DNA of 64,000 bases from a virus, in IMG/VR virus record IMGVR_UViG_3300049434_000014, positions 1 to 64,000 of that record; one strand, given 5' to 3'. The notes beneath the pieces are model-generated. The model was given only the letters and a program-made list of their open reading frames with translations. It was not told the origin of the DNA and did not search any database. Below, one piece after another: positions 55,665-62,106 of this stretch (within the stretch, counting starts at the first letter, position 1; every line of letters starts with the position of its first letter). The position numbers were made by a program, and so were the translations under genes.

Positions 55665-55912
55665 GCTAATGACGAATACTAATCTCGGTCGTCGGGAGTC
55701 AAGGCTGTCTTTCGCAGATCCACGGGTATTAGTCATCACCGGAGAGTTAAGGTTCGTTCGGCCGGTTTTTATTGCGATACTTCCTTACCGGCTGCATCTT
55801 CATCTTGATGAACGTTCCTGCTCCCGACGACCTTCGACTTGACATGCATGGTCGTGTATGGTTGGGTAGTACTAGACAAGGTTGCAAGGTCGAGCGAGAA
55901 GGCGGTAAAGCC

Positions 55913-57139
55913 ATGCAGGTTACGGAGTTGTTCTCCAATGAGGCGCTTGGGGAGATGGTTGCTGCGGGTTATGTGCGTATGCAGCGGCATCCTCGTTTCC
56001 ACGATGGCGTCCCTTACGTCATCTTCAATTACACGGAGACCGCTGCTTACGAGCGTGTGTGGAATCCGGTCACTGAGGTGTGTCGTGGCTTGATTGTGAA
56101 CAACGCGACGCTCGAGGTTGTCGCACGTCCGTTCCGTAAGTTCTTTAATTACGGTGAGCCTGGCTCTCCTGTTCTCCATATGGATGAGGGTGCGGACGTC
56201 TATGACAAACTAGACGGCTCGCTCGGCATTCTTTACCAGCTTCCTGATGGCGAATATGCGATTGCCACGCGCGGTTCGTTTGATTCCGAGCAGGCTCGCC
56301 ACGCCACAAAGGTGTGGCAGGATCGCTACGCGGGCAAGTTCACTCCCTATCCTGGCGGCACTTATCTGTTTGAGATCATCTATCGTGCCAATCGCATTGT
56401 CTGCGACTATGGGGACATGGACGATCTCGTGTTGCTCGGTGCTGTCGACATTGAGACTGGTGTTTCTTTTACGCCTCACGAGGGTGAGGCGATTGGTGAG
56501 TGGCCTGGCCCTAAGGCTGAGATGTTTCAGTACTGGTCGCTGGCAGCTGCTCTGGCAGCGCCTCCCCGTCCGGGTAAGGAGGGCTTCGTCCTTCGGCGTT
56601 GGCATTCCGAGGATCGCATTAAGATCAAGCAGGATGATTACGTTGCGTTGCACCGGATCATTACGAATTGCACGGCGCGTCGGATCTGGGAATACCTCGC
56701 GGTGTTCGCTTGCCAACCTTATGCGACAACGGGCGTTGAGTTCTTAGTGCGTAAGTTGATGATGGGTCCTGCTGACATTAATCGGATCCTCGCGGTTGGC
56801 TCTAACTGGCTGGAGACTTTCCTGGTTGGTACTCCGGAGGAGTTTCGTGATTGGGTGCAGGACAAGGTGTGGGAATTCCTTAGGGCTCGCACGTCGCGTT
56901 TGCAGGATCTGGAGTTGTCTTTGCATCTGATGTTGGCTACAGCGGATGTCCCTCGCTCTGCGGTCGGCGGTCCGTCTCGTGAAGAGGCTAAGGCGTTCGC
57001 CGCAGCGGGTCGGTCTCATCCTGATTTTCAGCTGCTTATGACCATGCTTCGTGGCCATGAGATCGAGTCGACTATTTGGCGTGAGCTGCGCCCTGCCCAC
57101 GAGCTTCCTTACCGGGCAGTGGATGAGTCTGTGGCTTAG
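55913..57139 (+). CDS. rnlA: T4 Rnl1-like RNA ligase
   Basis: 408 residues from ATG after GGCGGTAAAGCC. Nucleotidyltransferase motif I is KLDGS with Lys99, preceded by CRGLIVNN and ARPFRKFFNYGE, the order seen in T4 RNA ligase 1; later motifs include YLFEIIYRANRIVCDY, EGFVLR (IV) and RIKIKQDDY (V, lysine pair). It seals broken RNA, classically the anticodon loop of tRNA-Lys. Two phage tRNA-Lys genes lie upstream and the end-healing kinase/phosphatase 1.3 kb downstream. Confidence 0.9.
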   Translation: MQVTELFSNEALGEMVAAGYVRMQRHPRFHDGVPYVIFNYTETAAYERVWNPVTEVCRGLIVNNATLEVVARPFRKFFNYGEPGSPVLHMDEGADVYDKLDGSLGILYQLPDGEYAIATRGSFDSEQARHATKVWQDRYAGKFTPYPGGTYLFEIIYRANRIVCDYGDMDDLVLLGAVDIETGVSFTPHEGEAIGEWPGPKAEMFQYWSLAAALAAPPRPGKEGFVLRRWHSEDRIKIKQDDYVALHRIITNCTARRIWEYLAVFACQPYATTGVEFLVRKLMMGPADINRILAVGSNWLETFLVGTPEEFRDWVQDKVWEFLRARTSRLQDLELSLHLMLATADVPRSAVGGPSREEAKAFAAAGRSHPDFQLLMTMLRGHEIESTIWRELRPAHELPYRAVDESVA

Positions 57140-57545
57140 GGGATCGGTGACGGGTGGAGCGTCGCTCAGGCGCTCTGCCCCTCGCTGTCTTTCCCCATGG
57201 TTTGGCCACAGAAATACCAATCACGATTACCAGCAATGCTAATCCTATTGACTTCGCTTCTACGCTTTGTATGTTAAGTATTGTTAGTGTTGCTCCTGCC
57301 GCAGCAATACCTAGTGAGATTGTGCATTTCACTGCAATCCACCAGTGTTTGGTTATTCCCCACGGTGTTCCTAGTGTTAGAATGAATCCTGTTAGTAGCG
57401 TTGTTGACACAACAGGAATGAGAAGAATGTACGTGACGTTGTTGTTTAGTTGAACGAGTTGTCGAGTCGTTAGGGATTCACTCAAAGCAATGTAAATTGA
57501 GACAGTGAGGATTCCCAACCACGCCGATGCGAATACTATGTGCAC
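57072..57545 (-). CDS. DUF2269-like membrane protein, the only minus-strand gene
   Basis: 157 residues from GTG on the minus strand. Four spans; VHIVFASAWLGI near the N-terminus and TGFILTLGTPWGITKHWWIA in the middle match actinobacterial DUF2269-type membrane proteins (AWLG and LGTPWGL..H.W). Residues continuing the family upstream of the GTG (RRIRTALLT) are in frame, so a rare start further up is possible. The basic tail overlaps the RNA ligase 3' end by 68 nt antisense. Probably a host-derived insertion. Confidence 0.7.
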   Translation of the reverse strand: MHIVFASAWLGILTVSIYIALSESLTTRQLVQLNNNVTYILLIPVVSTTLLTGFILTLGTPWGITKHWWIAVKCTISLGIAAAGATLTILNIQSVEAKSIGLALLVIVIGISVAKPWGKTARGRAPERRSTRHRSPKPQTHPLPGKEARGQGAAHAK

Positions 57546-57678
57546 TGTTAATAGTGCTGTTCTGATGCGGCGTGGAAGTTTTGGTTTGGCGAGAGGCCCG
57601 AGAATGTGAGCAGCTCATACCTGCAGAGCGTGACTTGTCAAGTGCGCAGCGTGGTCGCAAGTTTCGGGTAGGACTGTG

Positions 57679-57707
57679 TTGCATGGTTGTACGGCTTATG
57701 GTACGGT
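57679..57707 (+). promoter_or_regulatory. Extended -10 promoter
   Basis: TTGCAT, 17 nt ending in TATGG, TACGGT, followed by CCGTTAAAGGAGG at 57718. It is fed by a CGGGTAGGACT element just upstream. Confidence 0.8.
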
Positions 57708-57734
57708 TGTACCAGTTCCGTTAAAGGAGGAAGC

Positions 57735-58001
57735 ATGAATACTCGTAAAGCTCGTGATCCGAAGGTTGATCCGTCTCGCCAGGACAACGATCGAGCCCTT
57801 GCTGCAGCCATGCTCGCAGTCTGGGATGAAGACACAATTAAAGCTGTGTTGAGTGCTGTTCGTTCTGACGCGCGGTTGGGTGAGGCGTTCAGCGATCGGT
57901 ACGATGTTCCGGCAATCAGGCGCAATGTTTGCCGTTTGAATATGGTTGACTCGTTTTTGAGTGGTGTGCTTGAGGCTAGTGTCTTCCTGCGTCAGGATTG
58001 A
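57735..58001 (+). CDS. Hypothetical protein
   Basis: 88 residues, ATG after AAAGGAGGAAGC. Helical, mixed-charge. Possibly the leader gene of the RNA-repair operon with the kinase/phosphatase. Not recognised. Confidence 0.6.
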   Translation: MNTRKARDPKVDPSRQDNDRALAAAMLAVWDEDTIKAVLSAVRSDARLGEAFSDRYDVPAIRRNVCRLNMVDSFLSGVLEASVFLRQD

Positions 58002-58004
58002 GTT

Positions 58005-58033
58005 TTCTTACGTGGTGTTTCGTGTGGTATGAA
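58005..58033 (+). promoter_or_regulatory. Candidate promoter
   Basis: TTCTTA, 17 nt ending in TGTGG, TATGAA. The -10 side resembles the other promoters; the -35 is weak. Confidence 0.4.
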
Positions 58034-58073
58034 TGTCTTTCCTAGCACCTATCAGGAAGGGCATTTAACGGAC

Positions 58074-58445
58074 ATGAAGGTTATTGACATCACGAGCATT
58101 CCGCGCAAGTGGCTCTCTTGTCGTGCGTGGCAGCATGCCTGGGATCACGGGCCTGCTCCGCTGCAAGAGGATCGAAGTGTGCAGCCGGTGGTGTGGGTGA
58201 CTCGCGCACATTGTGTGTCGTGTGCAACGAAGCGGTGGCGCTATTTCCGGGTGGGAGATGCTTTACCTATTAGTGGATGGGATTACGAGCATCCTGCAGA
58301 TTGGCGTTGGGCTATGCATGGTGTGACGCAAATGGAGGCCCGCGCGGAGCTTGCTCGCCGAGACATTGCTGGCGAAAAAGAGGGTAATAAGATTGCCTCG
58401 ATTCGCAAGACTGTAAAGAAGACTTCACGGGCTATCGCTGGGTAG
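58074..58445 (+). CDS. Hypothetical protein
   Basis: 123 residues from ATG 58074; ATG 58029 lies inside a candidate -10 box. DITSIPRKWLSCRAWQHAWD and HCVSCATKRWRYFRVGD suggest a small zinc-containing or HTH-like fold: actinophage proteins of this type are unassigned. Ends in GGGTAGGACC. Confidence 0.55.
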   Translation: MKVIDITSIPRKWLSCRAWQHAWDHGPAPLQEDRSVQPVVWVTRAHCVSCATKRWRYFRVGDALPISGWDYEHPADWRWAMHGVTQMEARAELARRDIAGEKEGNKIASIRKTVKKTSRAIAG

Positions 58446-58481
58446 GACCACAGCGACCCCACCGATAAAGGGAGCTGTGAG

Positions 58482-59516
58482 ATGCACGAGGATATGGTGT
58501 CTGCGATGCAGCCGGTCGAGGCTGATGTCGAGTCTTTGCCTGACTTCCCTACTGAGTTGATCCTGACGCGTGGCCTTCCCGGTTGCGGTAAGACAACGTG
58601 GGCTCGCTTGATTCTGGAAGTGGAGCGCTCCAAGGGTCGACGGATTGTTCGGGTTAATCGCGATGACTTGCGTCGCATGGCTTTGCCTTCCGGGTATGGC
58701 AAGCCTGACTTCGCGACGGAAAAGGAGATCTCTGCGATTCGGGATGCCGCGCTCGAGCATTGGTTGTCGGCTGGCGTTTCGGTCATTGTTGATGACACCA
58801 ATCTTCGTATGCGTTTTGCTCGTGATCTGGCTGATCTCGCGGAGCGGTTGGGTGTGGAGTTGGTTGTCGTTGACTTCTTTGAAGTCGATCTCGACACTTG
58901 CCTTGCACGCAATGAGGATCGTCATGGTACTGAAAGCTACGTGCCTCCGTGGGTGATCAAAGATATGTATGGTCGTTACCTGGCTGGCTCTAAGCCGGGT
59001 CCTGTTCTCCCTCGCCCGACAGCGTGGCAGTCTGCGGTCGTGCCTTACGAGCCTGTTTACGGTGCTCCTGAGATTGCGCTGGTTGATCTCGACGGCACGG
59101 TTGCTTTGCTCAATGGGCGAGGTGCTTACGATGAGTCTTGCGTTTCAGAAGACTTGCCCAATCACCCAGTGATTGAAGCTGTGCAGGCAATGGCTGGTCT
59201 CGGTCGGTGGGAACGAATGAGTCAACATGATCGGACGATCGGTTTGGTATTCATGTCTGGTCGTACTGAGGCGTGTCGTGTGAGTACTACTGATTGGCTT
59301 TCCACGCATCTCGGTATTGCTCCCGAAGATGTCGTGTTGCACATGCGCGATATCGGCGATCAGCGTCCTGACCGTGAGGTAAAGTTGGAGCTGTTCAATA
59401 AGCACATTCGTCATCGGTTCGAGGTTCGTTGCGTTTTTGATGATCGTGTGAGCGTTGTTGAATTGTGGCGCCAGCTCGGGCTAGTGTGTTTCCAGGTGGC
59501 TGATGGGAAATTCTAA
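58482..59516 (+). CDS. pseT: T4 PseT-like polynucleotide 5'-kinase / 3'-phosphatase
   Basis: 344 residues. N-terminal kinase: P-loop GLPGCGKTT (31-39), RVNRDDLRR, VIVDDTN, and the lid region. C-terminal HAD phosphatase: LVDLDGT with D202 and D204, MSGRTE (about 265-270), and FDDR near residue 312. Together these heal broken RNA ends by removing the 2',3'-cyclic phosphate and adding a 5' phosphate, so that RNA ligase can seal them. ATG after AAAGGGAGCTGTGAG. Confidence 0.9.
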   Translation: MHEDMVSAMQPVEADVESLPDFPTELILTRGLPGCGKTTWARLILEVERSKGRRIVRVNRDDLRRMALPSGYGKPDFATEKEISAIRDAALEHWLSAGVSVIVDDTNLRMRFARDLADLAERLGVELVVVDFFEVDLDTCLARNEDRHGTESYVPPWVIKDMYGRYLAGSKPGPVLPRPTAWQSAVVPYEPVYGAPEIALVDLDGTVALLNGRGAYDESCVSEDLPNHPVIEAVQAMAGLGRWERMSQHDRTIGLVFMSGRTEACRVSTTDWLSTHLGIAPEDVVLHMRDIGDQRPDREVKLELFNKHIRHRFEVRCVFDDRVSVVELWRQLGLVCFQVADGKF

Positions 59517-59736
59517 GGGAAGGACAGCCAGCTTGGATCTGATGACGGCTTCGATTGGTATTGTCAGAGATGAGCTAGACGATCCTCCTAAGGCAGCTAT
59601 GGTGTTGGCTCGAATGGCTAAGCGTGCGAAGGTGAAGCCTTCTGACGATGAGCTGTTAGAGTTGTTCAACATGCTGGGTCTTGACATCAATGATGTACCT
59701 CGCCGACCTCCAACAGAGGAGGGTGTTTCGTTGTAG
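59503..59736 (+). CDS. Hypothetical small protein
   Basis: 77 residues, overlapping the kinase gene by 14 nt. Helical (LDLMTASIGIVRDELDD and LARMAKRAKVKPSDDELLEL). May begin the structural block. Not recognised. Confidence 0.55.
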   Translation: MGNSKGRTASLDLMTASIGIVRDELDDPPKAAMVLARMAKRAKVKPSDDELLELFNMLGLDINDVPRRPPTEEGVSL

Positions 59737-60184
59737 CGCGGCGGTTGCGCGGCAACGTGAGTTGGAGCGTCGAAGTTCTGAGTTGATGTTTGATCTAGAA
59801 CAGCCCGCGATCGGCGGCACTTTCTTTGAAGAGGAGTGTGCGCTGATTGCGGGCTGTTTGCCGTCGTCATGGCGTGCGATGGTGTCTCGCCACGGTGCTC
59901 CCCCTTCCCGTGGCTTTTGTTCTGAGACAGGCCGTCGTGTCTGGGATGCTCCTGAGGTCTTGCGTTGGCAGGCGTCGCGTCCGGGCTCAGGCAACTGGTC
60001 GCGCGGGCATGCCCGTTCCCAGCCTTCTACGCGGTTACGGGCCTATGCTTTGGGCAACGAGCCTGCCTGGCGCCTACCTACTCCTCGCGTCCGTACGCGG
60101 GCTTCTAGGCCGCGTCGACGTCCATGGTTGACCCCACGCGTTCCTTCTCTGTCTAGCCGGGTGGCGTCGAATACTGAGGAGTGA
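59723..60184 (+). CDS. Hypothetical basic protein
   Basis: 153 residues from GTG at 59723, with in-frame ATGs at 59690 and 59693 as alternatives; the start is uncertain. Strongly basic second half (TRASRPRRRPWLTPR). Overlaps the preceding gene. Not recognised. Confidence 0.45.
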   Translation: MFRCSAAVARQRELERRSSELMFDLEQPAIGGTFFEEECALIAGCLPSSWRAMVSRHGAPPSRGFCSETGRRVWDAPEVLRWQASRPGSGNWSRGHARSQPSTRLRAYALGNEPAWRLPTPRVRTRASRPRRRPWLTPRVPSLSSRVASNTEE

Positions 60185-60212
60185 GTGACGCACGCGCAGG
60201 GTGGTGTGTGTC

Positions 60213-60560
60213 ATGACCGTGCTCGTGATACCGGCTGGCACGACGTGGGCATGGGCCTTCCCTATTACTAATCCCAGCGGCGGTCCGGTGGATCTGACCG
60301 GCTGGTCTGCTCGCGCTCAGGTTCGTGCGAATAAATGGGTTCGTGACTTGCCTGTCCTTCATGAATGGACAACTGCCGGTCCTTCACCCAATGCGTCATT
60401 AGCTGATTCGCAGCTCATTCTCATTGTTGATGGCGCGACTTCATCTGCCTGGACGTGGTGGGCTGGCGTTTATGACATTGAGCTGACTGATGATACTGGT
60501 CGTGTCGCTCGTTTGGATCAAGACGATGTATTAGTCACTCCTGAGGTGACTCATGACTAG
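60213..60560 (+). CDS. Small virion protein near tail fibres
   Basis: 115 residues from ATG after AGGGTGGTGTGTGTC. IPAGTTWAWAFPITNPSGGP and a repeated Asp/Gly beta pattern (YDIELTDDTGRVARLDQ) are typical of small baseplate/fibre-region structural proteins of siphophages. Overlaps the next gene by 8 nt. Confidence 0.6.
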   Translation: MTVLVIPAGTTWAWAFPITNPSGGPVDLTGWSARAQVRANKWVRDLPVLHEWTTAGPSPNASLADSQLILIVDGATSSAWTWWAGVYDIELTDDTGRVARLDQDDVLVTPEVTHD

Positions 60561-61023
60561 TCCTCCGTCTGTGATTGAGTTTGTAAAGGTCGGCGGTCCA
60601 CACGTTGTGAGTTTCGTTGTGGAAGGATCGCCGCTATCTCTTGATTGGGTGCATCACGAGCCTCCTGTGTTCGTTGGCGACCCTCCTCCTGCTCCTGAGG
60701 TGCTGTCTTTGGACGCGCTCACGGACGTCGACGGGGCAGCGCTTGCCCCGGTCGGTGATGTGCTTGCGAAGGCTTCTGACGGCCAATGGCGTCCGGTCGC
60801 TCCGTTGGTTGGAGCTGCTCCGGAGAGCTTTCGCTTTAACCAGCTCATCCCTGCAGCGGTGTGGACGATTAGCCACAATCTCGGTCGTTTCCCAGTGACG
60901 GTCACATTACATAGTGCTGACTTGTCTGTTGAATATGATGAGTTTCTTGTTCAGCATTTAAGCATTAATTCATTGCGAGTGTCGATGGATACTCCTACTG
61001 CCGGTGCTGCGCTACTGATTTAA
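60553..61023 (+). CDS. Tail-fibre accessory protein
   Basis: 156 residues. After a Pro-rich middle, the C-terminal 55 residues (VWTISHNLGRFPVTVTLHSA) form a beta domain also found at the C-terminus of the next protein (TWTVTHNLGSRYVLAQVARV). Such domains occur in phage receptor-binding modules. Confidence 0.65.
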   Translation: MTSPPSVIEFVKVGGPHVVSFVVEGSPLSLDWVHHEPPVFVGDPPPAPEVLSLDALTDVDGAALAPVGDVLAKASDGQWRPVAPLVGAAPESFRFNQLIPAAVWTISHNLGRFPVTVTLHSADLSVEYDEFLVQHLSINSLRVSMDTPTAGAALLI

Positions 61024-61033
61024 GGAGTATTCA

Positions 61034-61930
61034 GTGACTGCTGGACCGAAGGCCATCAGCCATAAGGATATGGGTGGCCTCCAGATTAAGAATCTGGCTG
61101 ACGGCACCTTATCGACTGACGGTTACACCAAAGGTCAGGGTGACACTGCTTATACGAATGCAATCTCGCGAGCCAATCATACGGGTACGCAGCTTGCTGC
61201 CACTATCTCTGACTTTGATACTCAGGTTCGGACGTCTCGCCTGGATCAGATGTCTGCGCCGACTGGTGCATTGTCTGTTAACAACCAGCGGATCACCAAT
61301 GCTGGCTCAGCGACAACGGATACGGATGCTGCGCAATGGGGTCAGGTTAAAGACCTGATCTCTGGTCTGCGTAAGACTGACGTCCGCATTGTCACCACGA
61401 CTAACGATACGCTGAATGGTCTTGCTGCTCGGGATGGCATTACTCCTATCGCTGGCGATCGTGTGTTGGCTACAGGTCAGACTGCTGCTACGGCAAATGG
61501 TATTTATGTCGCCGCTGCGGGTGCGTGGTCTCGAGCCACAGATGCTGATGTGGCAGCGGAATTTGCTACTCAATGGTTGGTGACGGTTCGTGAAGGAACT
61601 GTCAATGGTGATACGTTGTGGCAGCATAACACTGATGGTGTTGTGACGCTTGGCACCACTTCTCTTGTGTTCAATAAGATTGGTCCTATCTCAGCCCCAT
61701 CTGCCACGGGTTATACAACTACTTCTCCTGTTGTCACGGCTGGCGGAACGTGGACAGTCACACATAATCTAGGTTCTCGTTATGTGTTGGCTCAGGTTGC
61801 ACGAGTCGCTTCTCCGTATGACATTGTCGATGTTCGTATGGAACGAACCACCACCAATACTGTTTCTGTGCTTCCTGATGTTGCGATGGCGAGTGGTGAG
61901 TACGAGATAATGGTTCAGAAGGTTGCCTGA
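61034..61930 (+). CDS. Tail fibre / minor tail protein
   Basis: 298 residues from GTG. N-terminal GGLQIKNLADGT, a beta-helix-like middle with NNQRITNAGSATTDTDAAQW (the usual phage fibre repeat), DRVLATGQTAATANGIYV, and the shared HNLG beta domain at the end. Probably binds or shapes the host-recognition tip. Confidence 0.75.
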   Translation: MTAGPKAISHKDMGGLQIKNLADGTLSTDGYTKGQGDTAYTNAISRANHTGTQLAATISDFDTQVRTSRLDQMSAPTGALSVNNQRITNAGSATTDTDAAQWGQVKDLISGLRKTDVRIVTTTNDTLNGLAARDGITPIAGDRVLATGQTAATANGIYVAAAGAWSRATDADVAAEFATQWLVTVREGTVNGDTLWQHNTDGVVTLGTTSLVFNKIGPISAPSATGYTTTSPVVTAGGTWTVTHNLGSRYVLAQVARVASPYDIVDVRMERTTTNTVSVLPDVAMASGEYEIMVQKVA

Positions 61931-61951
61931 TTCCTGTAAGGAGATAGTGAC

Positions 61952-62098
61952 ATGGGGCTCATTGTTGGCTTGTTAGTGCTATGGCTGATTCTTGTCATCG
62001 TCGGATTTACGGTGAAGACACTGCTTTGGCTTGCAATTATCGGTGCAGTGTTGTTTGTCATCACTGGAGTCTTTGGCGCCATGCATTCTCGACACTAA
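61952..62098 (+). CDS. 48-residue hydrophobic membrane protein
   Basis: ATG after AAGGAGATAGTGAC. Two spans (residues 2-19 and 24-42) and a short polar end (GAMHSRH). It lies among tail-fibre genes, so it may be a holin; similar small hydrophobic proteins are common in actinobacteria. Confidence 0.5.
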   Translation: MGLIVGLLVLWLILVIVGFTVKTLLWLAIIGAVLFVITGVFGAMHSRH

Positions 62099-62106
62099 GG
62101 TAGTTT

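Noticed and set aside
55591-55842. 83-residue plus-strand open frame
   Set aside because: It runs through the 15 bp hairpin, starts at GTG with no ribosome-binding site, and has low protein-like character.
55838-55860. TTGACA near the RNA ligase as a promoter
   Set aside because: No -10 at a proper distance (TATGGT is only 12 nt away), so not listed as a promoter although an older or unusual one is possible.
57154-57453. 99-residue plus-strand open frame
   Set aside because: Lies opposite the DUF2269-like minus-strand gene, which has family features; no ribosome-binding site.
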